Below, piece by piece: positions 7,478 through 15,514 of a DNA stretch of 64,000 nt. How positions within the stretch are numbered: the stretch's first letter is position 1; each line of letters opens with the position of its first letter. This stretch comes from Paraburkholderia lycopersici (GTDB taxonomy: Bacteria; Pseudomonadota; Gammaproteobacteria; Burkholderiales; Burkholderiaceae). The stretch covers positions 90,988 to 154,987 of the forward strand of contig NZ_FMYQ01000015.1 of NCBI RefSeq assembly GCF_900096975.1. Direction: 5' to 3'. The notes under the pieces were generated by a model. That model saw nothing but the letters and a program-made list of their open reading frames with translations, ran no database searches and was not told the origin of the DNA. The translations under genes were made by a program, and so were the position numbers.

Positions 7478-9892
7478 TCAGGCAGGCCGCGTGAGACCGA
7501 GCTCGCGGCATTGCTGCCAGACGCGGTACGTGTTGTGCGGCATGTTCATGTGCGTGACGCCGAGATGAGCGAACGCATCGACCACGGCCGACGTGAAGCA
7601 CGGGATCGAGCCGACGTGCGGCGATTCGGCCACGCCCTTCGCGCCGATCGGGTGGTGCGGCGACGGCGTCACCGTGAAGTCGGTCTCCCAATGCGGCGTT
7701 TCCATGGCCGTCGGCACGAAGTAGTCGAGCAGCGTGGCGCCGAGCAGGTTGCCCGCCTCGTCGTAGGGCAGCTCCTGGCCGAGCGCGACCGCGAAGCCTT
7801 CGGTCAGGCCGCCGTGGATCTGCCCTTCGATAATCATCGGATTGATGCGCGTGCCGCAGTCGTCGAGCGCATAGAAGCGGCGCACGCGGATCTCGCCGGT
7901 ATAGCGGTTGACGTCGAGCACGCACACGTAGGCGCCGAACGGAAACGTGAAATTGGGCGGATCGTAGTAGTCGACCGCCTCGAGGCCCATCTCGAGCCCT
8001 TCGGGAACGTTGTTGTAGGCGGCCCACGCCACCTCCTTCACGGTCTTGAACTGTTCGGGCGAGCCCTTCAGCACGAAGCGGTCGAGATCGAATTCGACGT
8101 CCTCGGGACTCGCTTCGAGCAGATGCGCGGCGATCCGGCGCGCCTTCTCGCGGATCTTGCGCGAGGCGCGCGCGACCGCGGCGCCCGCAACGGGCGTCGA
8201 GCGCGAGCCGTAGGTGCCGAGCCCGTAGGGCGCCGTGGCGGTGTCGCCCTCTTCCACCGCGATCTTCGAGGCCGGAATGCCTGCCTCCGACGCAATGATT
8301 TGCGCGTACGTGGTCTGGTGCCCCTGGCCCTGCGTGATCGTGCCCATGCGTGCGATGGCCGAGCCGTCGGGGTGCACGCGAATCTCGCACGAGTCGAACA
8401 TCCCGACCCCGAGGATGTCGCACATCTTCGAGGGCCCCGCCCCGACGATCTCGGTGAAGTTCACGACGCCGATGCCCATCAGCCACTCGGCGTTCGGGTC
8501 GGCGCGGCGCCGCACCTGCTCGGCGCGCAGCGCGTCGTAGTCGACGGCGGCCAGCACCTTTTTGAGCGCCGTTTCGTAGTCGCCCGAATCGTATTCGAGG
8601 CCGAGCGGCGTCGTGTAGGGAAACTGGTCCCTGCTGATGAAATTGCGCAAGCGGATCTCGGCCTTGTCTATGCCGAGCTTCTGGGCGAGCACGTCCACCA
8701 TGCGCTCGATCAGGTAGACCGCCTCGGTCACGCGAAACGAGCAGCGGTAGGCGACGCCGCCCGGAAACTTGTTCGTGTACACGCCGTCGACGGACACGAA
8801 CGCATTGGGGATCGCATACGAGCCCGTGCAGACATGGAACATGCCGGCGGGCCACTTCGTGGGGTCGGCGCACGCGTCGAACGCGCCGTGATCGGCCACC
8901 ACGTTTACGCGCAGCGCCTTGATGCGGCCGTCCTTGTCGGCGGCCAGTTCGCCGGTCATGTGATAGTCACGCGCGAACGCGGTGCTGGAGAGGTTTTCGC
9001 TGCGCGACTCGATCCACTTGACCGGACGGCCGAGCACGATGGAAGCCACGATCGACGTCACGTAGCCCGGATACACGCCGACCTTGTTGCCGAAGCCGCC
9101 GCCGATATCGGGCGAAATGATGCGGATGTTCGATTCCGGGATCGTCGACAGGAGCCCGACCACGGTGCGCACGACGTGAGGCGCCTGCGACGTGATGTAG
9201 ACCGTGAGATCGCCGCGCACCTTGTCGAACGACGCCACGCAGCCGCAGGTTTCGAGCGGGCACGGGTGCACGCGCGGATACACGATGTCCTGCCTGACCG
9301 TGACTTCGGCGGCCTCGAACATGCGGTCCGTCTTGTCGCGATCGCCCATCGTCCACGTGAAAATATGGTTAGGATGCCTGCGCGTGCCGTGGGCACCCGT
9401 ATCCTTGTCGCGAATGTCCTCGCGAATCACGGGCGCGTCGGGTTCGAGCGCCTTCATCGGATCGACGAGGGCCGGCAGTTCCTCGTATTCGACTTCGACG
9501 AGTTCGGCCGCATCGGCGGCGACATAGCGGTCGTCGGCCACGACGAACGCGACTTCCTGATTCTGGAAGCAGACTTTCTCGTCGGCGAGCACCGCCTGCA
9601 CGTCGCCCGCGAGCGTCGGCATCCAGTGCAGCTTGAGCGGCTTGAGGTCGTCGGCGCTCAGCACGGCGTGCACGCCGGGATGCGCGAGCGCGCGCGACTT
9701 GTCGATGCTTTTGATGCGCGCGTGCGCGTACGGACTGCGCACCATCACGCCGAACAGCATGCCCGGCATCTTGATGTCGTCCACGTAGCTGCCCTTGCCC
9801 TGGATGAAGCGCGGGTCCTCGCGGCGCTTGCGCGAGCAGCCCATGCCTTCGAGCGCGGCGAGACGGTCCAGATTGGCGTCGAGATTGCCCAT
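7478..9892 (-). CDS. coxL: Aerobic CO dehydrogenase large subunit, form I (molybdopterin-binding)
   Basis: The 804-residue catalytic subunit of aerobic carbon monoxide dehydrogenase, which oxidises CO with water to CO2 at a Mo-S-Cu centre bound to molybdopterin cytosine dinucleotide. The diagnostic form I loop AYRCSFR is at 381-387, with the copper-binding Cys384; form II relatives have AYRGAGR instead. The family glutamate in KGVAESPH is Glu756, and IGGGFGNK (263-270) belongs to the cofactor pocket. The ATG at 9892 matches the family N-terminus and has GGGAG upstream. The frame runs open further 5' but there overlaps coxS. Length matches known CoxL proteins of about 800 residues. Confidence 0.95.
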   Translation of the reverse strand: MGNLDANLDRLAALEGMGCSRKRREDPRFIQGKGSYVDDIKMPGMLFGVMVRSPYAHARIKSIDKSRALAHPGVHAVLSADDLKPLKLHWMPTLAGDVQAVLADEKVCFQNQEVAFVVADDRYVAADAAELVEVEYEELPALVDPMKALEPDAPVIREDIRDKDTGAHGTRRHPNHIFTWTMGDRDKTDRMFEAAEVTVRQDIVYPRVHPCPLETCGCVASFDKVRGDLTVYITSQAPHVVRTVVGLLSTIPESNIRIISPDIGGGFGNKVGVYPGYVTSIVASIVLGRPVKWIESRSENLSSTAFARDYHMTGELAADKDGRIKALRVNVVADHGAFDACADPTKWPAGMFHVCTGSYAIPNAFVSVDGVYTNKFPGGVAYRCSFRVTEAVYLIERMVDVLAQKLGIDKAEIRLRNFISRDQFPYTTPLGLEYDSGDYETALKKVLAAVDYDALRAEQVRRRADPNAEWLMGIGVVNFTEIVGAGPSKMCDILGVGMFDSCEIRVHPDGSAIARMGTITQGQGHQTTYAQIIASEAGIPASKIAVEEGDTATAPYGLGTYGSRSTPVAGAAVARASRKIREKARRIAAHLLEASPEDVEFDLDRFVLKGSPEQFKTVKEVAWAAYNNVPEGLEMGLEAVDYYDPPNFTFPFGAYVCVLDVNRYTGEIRVRRFYALDDCGTRINPMIIEGQIHGGLTEGFAVALGQELPYDEAGNLLGATLLDYFVPTAMETPHWETDFTVTPSPHHPIGAKGVAESPHVGSIPCFTSAVVDAFAHLGVTHMNMPHNTYRVWQQCRELGLTRPA

Positions 9893-9909
9893 GACGTGTC
9901 TCCCGGCGC

Positions 9910-10440
9910 TCAGTGCGCGTGCGCCGCGCCCGCCTCGATGAGCGGATGCGAGGTTTCGGCCGCTTCGCCGCGCAGCTTGCGCGCCGCGTATTGCACGGCC
10001 TTCACGATGTTCTGATAGCCCGTGCAGCGGCACAGGTTCCCCGCCATCCAGTAGCGGATTTCCGCTTCGGTGGGGTCCGGGTTCTCCTGGAGCAGGCGGT
10101 ACGCGCGCATCAGCATGCCCGGCGTGCAAAAGCCGCATTGCAGACCATGCTCCTGCATGAAGCCCTCCTGCAGCGCATGCAAGGTGCCGCCTTCGGCGAG
10201 CCCTTCGACCGTGCGGACCTCGGCACCCTGCGCCTGCACGGTCAGCAGCGTGCAGGACTTGACGGACATGCCGTTGAAATCGACCGTGCAGGCGCCGCAA
10301 TGCGACGTCTCGCAGCCGATATGCGGCCCGGTGTGCTGGCACTTTTCGCGCAGCGTGTGAATCAGCAACTCGCGCGGTTCGACGACGACGTCGACCTCGC
10401 TGCCGTTGAGGCTGAACGACACCATGGTTTTGCTGGCCAT
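9910..10440 (-). CDS. coxS: Aerobic CO dehydrogenase small subunit, two [2Fe-2S] clusters
   Basis: The 176-residue iron-sulfur subunit that carries electrons from the Mo-Cu site to FAD in CoxM. The N-terminal plant-type cluster ligands are C43, C48, C51 and C63 (GCETSHCGAC then KSC). The C-terminal helical domain has C102 and C105 (QCGFCTPGM) and C137 and C139 (NLCRCTGY). ATG at 10440 was chosen because GGAG lies 8 bp upstream; a TTG seven codons earlier would overlap coxM but is a poorer start. CoxL follows after 17 bp. Confidence 0.93.
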   Translation of the reverse strand: MASKTMVSFSLNGSEVDVVVEPRELLIHTLREKCQHTGPHIGCETSHCGACTVDFNGMSVKSCTLLTVQAQGAEVRTVEGLAEGGTLHALQEGFMQEHGLQCGFCTPGMLMRAYRLLQENPDPTEAEIRYWMAGNLCRCTGYQNIVKAVQYAARKLRGEAAETSHPLIEAGAAHAH

Positions 10441-10457
10441 TTCGCGTTCTCCGTGAG

Positions 10458-11336
10458 TCAAGGACGAGCCGGGTTTGCGGCCCGTTCGTATGCCGTGCCG
10501 AGCGCCCTGCGGGTCATCTCGCCCGCCATCGCGCGCTTGTAGTCGACGTCGCCGCGCAGATCCGCGACGGGATTGCAGGCCGCCATCGCGAGCCGCGCCG
10601 CTTCGTCGAGCGCGCGCGCGTCGAACGGCTTGCCGACGAGCGCGTGTTCGGCGTCGGTCGCGCGGATCACCGTGTCGCCGACATTCGTCAGAGCAATGCG
10701 CGCATGCTCGACATTGCCGCCGGCAAGACGCAACGTGACGGCGGCGGCGGCGGTCGCGAAGTCGCCGGTCTTGCGCTTGAGCTTCGCGTAGCAGTAACCG
10801 GTGCCCGGCGGCGGCATCGGAATGCGGATGCCGGTCAAGATCTCGTCAGGCTCGAGCAGCGTTGCATAGGTGCCGACGAAGAAGCCGTCCGCGGGCACCA
10901 CGCGCTCGCCCGCCGCGCCTTGCAGCACGAACGAAGCGTCGAGCGCGACCATCAGCGCCGGATGGTCGTTGCCGGGATCGCCGTGCGAAAGATCGCCGCC
11001 CAGCGTGCCGCGGTAGCGCACCTGCGGGTCGGCGATCTGCCGCGCGCCTTCGACGATGAGAGGGCAGCGCGTTTGCAGCAGCGCGGACCAGATCAGCTCG
11101 TTCTCGGTCGTCATCGCGCCGATCCATATTGCGCCGTTTTCCTCGCGGATGCCCTTGAGTTCCGCGAGCCGGCCGAGATCGATCAGGTGTTCGGGCTGCG
11201 CGAAGCGCAGCTTCATCATCGGCAGCAGGCTGTGGCCGCCCGCGAGCAGCTTCGCCGTATCGCCGTGCGCGCCGAGCAGCGCGAACGCCTCGGACAAGGT
11301 TTGGGGAGCGTGGTATTCGAATGGGCGGGGAATCAC
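10458..11336 (-). CDS. coxM: Aerobic CO dehydrogenase medium subunit (FAD-binding)
   Basis: The 292-residue flavoprotein subunit of CO dehydrogenase, which passes electrons from the CoxS clusters via FAD to the quinone pool. Two FAD-binding motifs typical of the family are intact: AGGHSLLPMMKLR (about 32-44) and LGGDLSHGDPGND (about 112-124). Translation starts with GTG at 11336, with AGGAG six bases upstream. It is the first gene of the leftward cox operon and faces rcoM across a 204-bp gap, so its promoter must lie in that gap. Confidence 0.92.
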   Translation of the reverse strand: MIPRPFEYHAPQTLSEAFALLGAHGDTAKLLAGGHSLLPMMKLRFAQPEHLIDLGRLAELKGIREENGAIWIGAMTTENELIWSALLQTRCPLIVEGARQIADPQVRYRGTLGGDLSHGDPGNDHPALMVALDASFVLQGAAGERVVPADGFFVGTYATLLEPDEILTGIRIPMPPPGTGYCYAKLKRKTGDFATAAAAVTLRLAGGNVEHARIALTNVGDTVIRATDAEHALVGKPFDARALDEAARLAMAACNPVADLRGDVDYKRAMAGEMTRRALGTAYERAANPARP

Positions 11337-11358
11337 ACTAGTCTCCTTGTTGTCATCG

Positions 11359-11373
11359 TCCTGAAGTTCAGGA
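11359..11373. promoter_or_regulatory. Perfect 15-bp palindrome in the coxM-rcoM gap
   Basis: TCCTGAA-G-TTCAGGA, a perfect inverted repeat with 7-bp arms, centred 30 bp upstream of the coxM GTG. It lies in the coxM leader or the core promoter and may be an operator or a leader hairpin. Assignment to RcoM is only inferred from position. Confidence 0.5.
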
Positions 11374-11402
11374 TTTCACAATGCAACGCAGCAATTCAAC
11401 GG

Positions 11403-11445
11403 GTTTTCCCGAACGGCGGCCTGGCTGCGTCGAGCGCCGGAAAAC
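11403..11445. promoter_or_regulatory. Spaced inverted repeat GTTTTCC / GGAAAAC between coxM and rcoM
   Basis: GTTTTCC (11403-11409) and its complement GGAAAAC (11439-11445) are 36 bp apart centre to centre, and a related ATAAAACG occurs near 11469. The spacing of about three and a half helical turns and the place 70-110 bp before coxM fit an activator region for RcoM, whose LytTR domain is known to bind repeated elements. This is an inference. Confidence 0.4.
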
Positions 11446-11540
11446 TTGCGTGAAAGAAGGAAAGGACATAAAACGGAGGCAGCGTCCCGCCGCAGCAGAA
11501 GCCGCGCACCAAGCCGCGGCCGCATCGGGGAGAACCCTGG

Positions 11541-12344
11541 ATGAAACCGTTCGAGCACGCCATGCCGACCACCGACGCGCGCCGCGCCGAGACCTTCCAG
11601 CACCGGCTGGAGCAGTTCAATCCGGGCGTGGTGTGGCTGGACGCGCACGGGCGCGTCAGCGCGTTCAACGACGTCGCGCTGCAGATTCTCGGGCCCGCCG
11701 GCGAGCAGTCGCTCGGCGTCGCGCAGGAGAAACTGTTCGGCATCGACGTCGTGCAGTTGCACCCCGCGAAAAGCCGCGACAAGCTGCGCTTCCTGCTGCA
11801 GTCGCGCGACGCCGGCGGCTGCCCGGTGAAATCGCCGCCGCCGGTCGCGATGATGATCAACATCCCCGACCGGATTCTCATGCTCAAGGTGTCGCGCATG
11901 TCGGACATGAACGGCGCATGCGGCACCTGCATGATCTTTTACGACCTCACCGACCTCACGACCGAGCCCTCGTCCGAGCCGCTTGCGGGCGCGCCCGCGT
12001 CACCGCGGCGGCTCTTCAAGATTCCGGTGTACCGCAAGAACCGCGTGATTCTCATCGATCTGAAGGACGTCGTGCGCTTTCAGGGCGACGGCCACTACAC
12101 GACGATCGTCACGAAGGACGACCGCTACCTGTCGAACCTGTCGCTCGCGGACCTCGAACTGCGCCTCGACAGCAACACGTTTTTGCGCGTGCATCGCAGC
12201 CACATCGTGAACCTGCCGTACGCGGTCGAACTCGTCAAAGCCGACGACAGCATGAACCTCGTCATGGACGACAGCGAACGCAGCGTCGTCCCGGTGAGCC
12301 GGTCACGGGCCGCGCAGTTGAAGGAGTGGCTCGGCGTGGCGTGA
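11541..12344 (+). CDS. rcoM: RcoM, heme PAS-LytTR carbon monoxide-sensing transcription activator
   Basis: A 267-residue one-component CO sensor with an N-terminal heme-binding PAS domain (about 20-135) and a C-terminal LytTR DNA-binding domain (about 155-265, with RFQGDGHYTTI and FLRVHRSHIVNL). In Burkholderia xenovorans RcoM the heme ligands are His74 and, depending on redox state, Cys94 or Met104. With the start chosen here (GGGAG upstream) the same numbers hold: His74 in QLHP, Cys94 in GGCP and Met104 in PVAMM. The gene is divergent from coxMSLGDEF, the expected target. All ligands are present, so the sensor should be functional. Confidence 0.95.
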   Translation: MKPFEHAMPTTDARRAETFQHRLEQFNPGVVWLDAHGRVSAFNDVALQILGPAGEQSLGVAQEKLFGIDVVQLHPAKSRDKLRFLLQSRDAGGCPVKSPPPVAMMINIPDRILMLKVSRMSDMNGACGTCMIFYDLTDLTTEPSSEPLAGAPASPRRLFKIPVYRKNRVILIDLKDVVRFQGDGHYTTIVTKDDRYLSNLSLADLELRLDSNTFLRVHRSHIVNLPYAVELVKADDSMNLVMDDSERSVVPVSRSRAAQLKEWLGVA

Positions 12345-12352
12345 GGGCGGGC

Positions 12353-12385
12353 GCCCGGCGCGCCTCGCGAGCCACGTCGCCGGGC
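12353..12385. terminator. GC-rich hairpin between convergent rcoM and usp genes
   Basis: GCCCGGCG (12353-12360) and CGCCGGGC (12378-12385) can form an 8-bp stem with a 17-nt loop, just after the rcoM stop and before the stop of the convergent stress gene. No T-run follows, so intrinsic termination is uncertain. Confidence 0.35.
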
Positions 12386-12410
12386 ATGTCATGGCGTCAA
12401 TGCACCGGCC

Positions 12411-12866
12411 CTAGCCGTGCACGACCAGAACCGGACACGACGACAGGCGAAGAAGGCCCTCGGCAACGCTGCCCAGCACCGCCCTGCTCACGCCATGCCT
12501 GCCGTGCGTGCCCATCACGATCAAATCGGCTTCCTGCATTTTCGCGCAGCGCTGCAGACATTCCGCGATCGAGTCGGATTTGCCGAGCGTCTCGCAGATT
12601 TCGACCGAGCCCAGGACCTCGTGGTCGGCCATCGCGCGCCGCACCTCTTCGAGCGCGAGGCGACCGTCCTCGTTCAGCACCTTGCCAAGCGCATCGGGAT
12701 CGAAGTAGCCGGAGTATGGCGCGAGGCCCCATTTATGCACGACGTACACGGCATGCACGCACGCGTGCGCAAGCGCCGCGAGCGCGACGGCTTCCCGTAT
12801 GGCGCGGCGCGCGGAGTCGCCGCCGTCGACTGCGAGGAGAATCTTTCTATAAACGGGCTTTGTCAT
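12411..12866 (-). CDS. Universal stress protein (UspA family)
   Basis: A 151-residue cytoplasmic UspA-type protein, a family linked to survival under stress, stationary phase or oxygen limitation. The N-terminal ILLAVDGGDSARRAI and the ATP-binding motif GTHGRHGVSRAVLGSVAEG near the C-terminus are both intact, so it is an ATP-binding-type member. ATG at 12866 is preceded by GGGAGG; an upstream ATG at 12902 has no such site. An FNR/ANR-like box lies 76 bp upstream, which suggests induction at low oxygen. Confidence 0.9.
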   Translation of the reverse strand: MTKPVYRKILLAVDGGDSARRAIREAVALAALAHACVHAVYVVHKWGLAPYSGYFDPDALGKVLNEDGRLALEEVRRAMADHEVLGSVEICETLGKSDSIAECLQRCAKMQEADLIVMGTHGRHGVSRAVLGSVAEGLLRLSSCPVLVVHG

Positions 12867-13256
12867 CGGACGGCCTCCCTGGCGCACGTCGTGTCGTGTC
12901 ATGTCGACGCATCCACCCTACGCAACCGGCTCCCGTTTGGACTGATCTCCATCAATTGAGCACGAATCGAAGGCGTGATGAGGCCCAGGCCCTTTTCGCG
13001 CCCCCAATCCGAAGGCCTCGCCAGCGCCTCGCTCGTGCCTGGGCGAACGCGGCGTTGCCGGTGAGCGCGTCGTCCATGGCGGCGTCGATCGCCGGATCGC
13101 CCGGCTGCATACACCAGCCGTCACGCGCGCTCACTTCTTCGCGCCGGAATCCGCGCTGCTGTAGCCGCCGCGAGGCCGACCGGACCGCCGCCCGCCGAAA
13201 ATCTATCCATTTTTGGATCGGCGCGACCTGGCCGCCGGCCTTGGGCAATCGCTGCG
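12867..13256. other. Intergenic stretch with FNR-like box; possible decayed small gene
   Basis: These 390 bp between the BON-protein stop and the stress-protein start hold the FNR-like box at 12942. The minus strand reads as a plausible hydrophilic peptide from about 13200 to 12952 (with CMQPGDPAIDAAMDDAL), but no start with a ribosome-binding site was found, so it is not called a gene. Confidence 0.4.
12942..12955 (-). promoter_or_regulatory. FNR/ANR-like box upstream of universal stress protein
   Basis: On the minus strand the bases read TTGATGGAGATCAG, one mismatch from the FNR-type consensus TTGAT-N4-ATCAA. The box ends 76 bp before the start of the stress gene. If it sits at -41.5, transcription would begin about 40 bp before the start codon. 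Confidence 0.6.
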
Positions 13257-13907
13257 TCACTCGACGGTCAGATCGTCCACCACGGCGCGCACGCCCGGTG
13301 CAGCCCACGCCGCGCCGCGCGCCACGGCGCGTTCGGCGAACGAGTGAACCTTGCCGGAGAGCCGGACCGTGCCCTCCGTCACCGTGACCTGAATATGGCG
13401 CGCTTCGCGGTCCGCATGCCGCCGCATGGCGTCGAGAATGTCCTGGCTGATCTGTTCCGGCGCGACGGTATGGCGGACTTCGATGCGATCCGTCACGTCC
13501 GCGACGCCGCGCAACTGCGTAATGGCGCGCACGGCGGTTTGGCTCTGCCACGGCCAGTCGACCGCGCCCCGTAGCACGACGTGGCCCCGCTCGACCTGCA
13601 CCTGCACCGCGCCGTCGCTGAGCCCGGCCGTCCAGCGCAATACGGAACGCGCGATGTGCGCGATGTCCTCGTCGGTGCGCACGTCCTGCCCCGGCAGACG
13701 CACCTCCAGTTCGACCACCAGCGCGCGTACGCCCCCCACGCGGCGCGCCGCCTGTTCCGCGGCGACCTTCTCGCCGAGACTCGAAAGATGACCGGCGAGC
13801 GTCACCACACCGTCTTTCACTTCCACGCCTACGTTCGAAGCGGTCACGGCGGGCTCCCACTCCAGTTCCGCCTCCACGTCGTGCTTGAGCTGCAAATCGG
13901 TCTTCAT
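13257..13907 (-). CDS. Protein with three BON domains (OsmY-like)
   Basis: A 216-residue protein made of three BON domains in tandem (about 1-70, 75-142 and 148-214), each with the pattern V-x-V-x-x-G-x-V-x-L-x-G: VKDGVVTLAGHL, VERGHVVLRGAV and VTEGTVRLSGKV. BON proteins such as OsmY bind membranes or help protein stability under stress. No signal peptide is visible, so it is probably cytoplasmic. ATG at 13907 follows GGAGG, and an FNR-like box lies about 70 bp upstream. It probably belongs to the same low-oxygen/stress response as the universal stress protein next to it. Confidence 0.88.
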   Translation of the reverse strand: MKTDLQLKHDVEAELEWEPAVTASNVGVEVKDGVVTLAGHLSSLGEKVAAEQAARRVGGVRALVVELEVRLPGQDVRTDEDIAHIARSVLRWTAGLSDGAVQVQVERGHVVLRGAVDWPWQSQTAVRAITQLRGVADVTDRIEVRHTVAPEQISQDILDAMRRHADREARHIQVTVTEGTVRLSGKVHSFAERAVARGAAWAAPGVRAVVDDLTVE

Positions 13908-14215
13908 CGTCGCCTCCGTCGAATCGGTCCGAAGCGGACCATCGAAACGAGCCTCGCACGGGCAGCGCTCCTTCGGCTGATCTGCGTCAATTACGCGGCG
14001 GCCGGCGCGTCGGTGAAACCCCTGGCGCGTTCCGCGCCTGGTGCGAAACGTGCTGCGGGAAGCGCTGAAACCGCCGCGCGAGGTGAACGGCTCCGAAACA
14101 TCTCGCGCCCGGCGCGCGTGCGCGCGCCCGGGCGAATCGGCGCTTTGGAGCAAGCGGCGCCCTTGACATCGACACGGACCGTTTCCGTAGAACATTCGCA
14201 ACGCGAGGATCACGC
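13908..14215. other. Divergent intergenic region between BON gene and phospholipase gene
   Basis: These 308 bp contain the FNR-like box at 13977 serving the BON gene. A TTGACA element at 14163-14168 could be the -35 of the phospholipase promoter, with a weak -10 near 14187. No gene is seen. Confidence 0.5.
13977..13990 (-). promoter_or_regulatory. FNR/ANR-like box upstream of BON-domain gene
   Basis: The minus strand reads TTGACGCAGATCAG, two mismatches from TTGAT-N4-ATCAA. It ends 70 bp before the BON-gene start, nearly the same distance as the box before the neighbouring stress gene, which strengthens both calls. Confidence 0.55.
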
Positions 14216-15487
14216 ATGTCGACGATTGCCCTCATTGCCCTGACGGTCGCGGTGACGCTCGTCGTCGTGCTGGTGATCGCGAACCTGACGAGCGGCGAGA
14301 AAAAGATCGAGCACAAGATCGAACGGCTGTACGCAAGCGACAATCCGCAGTTCATCCGCTCGATGGGGCTGCTGCTCGGGCTTCCCGTCGTCGGGGGCAA
14401 CCGCTTCGAGGTGCTCGTGAACGGCGACGAAATCTTTCCGTTGATGCTGGAAGGCATCCGCTCGGCGCAATGCACGATCACCTTCGAGACCTTCATTTAC
14501 TGGTCCGGCGCGATCGGCGAGGAAGTCGCGCGTGCGCTGTCCGACAAGGCTCGTGCCGGTATCGCGGTGCACGTGCTGCTCGACTGGGTGGGCTCGTCGA
14601 AAATGGACCGGCGCTATCTGCAAATGCTGCGCGACGCGGGCGCGCAGGTCATCAAGTATCACAAGCCGCACTGGACCGGACTCGGCCGCATGAACGACCG
14701 CACGCACCGCAAGCTGCTCGTGATCGACGGGCGCATCGGCTTCACGGGCGGCGTGGGCATCGCCGACGAATGGGCCGGGCACGCGCAGGACGAGAAGCAC
14801 TGGCGCGACACGCACTTTCGCGTCGAAGGCCCGGCGGTCGGACAGATGCAGGCCGTCTTCATGGACAACTGGGTCAAGTCGACGGGAAATGTGCTGCACG
14901 GGCCGGAATACTTTCCGCGGATCGACGCGGCGGGCGGCGGCCTTGCGCACATGTTCAGCAGTTCGCCCTCGGGCGGCAGCGACGACATGCAGCTGATGTA
15001 CCTCATGGCGATCACCGCCGCGACGCACTCCATCGACTTGTCGAGCGCGTACTTCGTCCCCGACAAGCTGACGATCAACGCCATCGTCGAGGCGGCGAAG
15101 CGCGGCGTGAACGTGCGCATCGTCACGCCCGGCAAGCGCATCGACACCCACACGGTGCGCGAGGCGTCGCGCGCGTGCTGGGGCGACCTGCTCGCGGCGG
15201 GCATTCGGATGTACGAGTATCAGCCGACGATGTTCCACTGCAAGCTGATCGTCGTCGACGAGTATCTCGTGTCGGTCGGCTCGACGAACTTCGACAGCCG
15301 CTCGTTCAAGCTCAACGACGAAGCCAATCTCAACATTTATGACCGCGATTTCGCGCGCCGGCAGACCGCGATATTCGACGGCGACATCGCCCACGCGAAG
15401 CGCATCACGCTTGACGGATGGCGCCGCCGTCCGCTCGCCGAAAAACTGCTGGAACGCGCCGTCGCGGTGCTCGATTCGCAGCTTTGA
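14216..15487 (+). CDS. Cardiolipin synthase/phospholipase D family protein
   Basis: A 423-residue membrane-associated phospholipase D-superfamily enzyme, most like cardiolipin synthases that join two phosphatidyl groups. One transmembrane helix lies at residues 4-24. Two catalytic HKD motifs are complete: H164-x-K166-x4-D171 (HRKLLVID) and HCKLIVVDEYLVSVGSTNFDSRS near residue 342. Only one N-terminal helix is seen, where classical ClsA has two, so it is closer to the shorter Cls types. GAGG seven bases upstream supports the ATG. Substrate is inferred from the family. Confidence 0.85.
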   Translation: MSTIALIALTVAVTLVVVLVIANLTSGEKKIEHKIERLYASDNPQFIRSMGLLLGLPVVGGNRFEVLVNGDEIFPLMLEGIRSAQCTITFETFIYWSGAIGEEVARALSDKARAGIAVHVLLDWVGSSKMDRRYLQMLRDAGAQVIKYHKPHWTGLGRMNDRTHRKLLVIDGRIGFTGGVGIADEWAGHAQDEKHWRDTHFRVEGPAVGQMQAVFMDNWVKSTGNVLHGPEYFPRIDAAGGGLAHMFSSSPSGGSDDMQLMYLMAITAATHSIDLSSAYFVPDKLTINAIVEAAKRGVNVRIVTPGKRIDTHTVREASRACWGDLLAAGIRMYEYQPTMFHCKLIVVDEYLVSVGSTNFDSRSFKLNDEANLNIYDRDFARRQTAIFDGDIAHAKRITLDGWRRRPLAEKLLERAVAVLDSQL

Positions 15488-15514
15488 CGCTTGTGCCGCC
15501 GCGGCGGGCGCCGT

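Noticed and set aside
6983..10015. A 1010-codon open frame on the plus strand
   Set aside because: It lies antisense to coxG, coxL and part of coxS; its composition is that of a mirror frame.
9893..10342. 150-codon 5' extension of coxL
   Set aside because: It overlaps coxS in another frame and has no similarity to CoxL; the ATG at 9892 has a ribosome-binding site and the family N-terminus.
10441..10461. TTG start of coxS overlapping the coxM stop
   Set aside because: The ATG at 10440 has GGAG at proper distance and matches the family start.
12952..13959. A 335-codon minus-strand frame across the BON gene
   Set aside because: Most of it is a shadow of the BON gene; only the last 80 codons look protein-like, and they lack a start.
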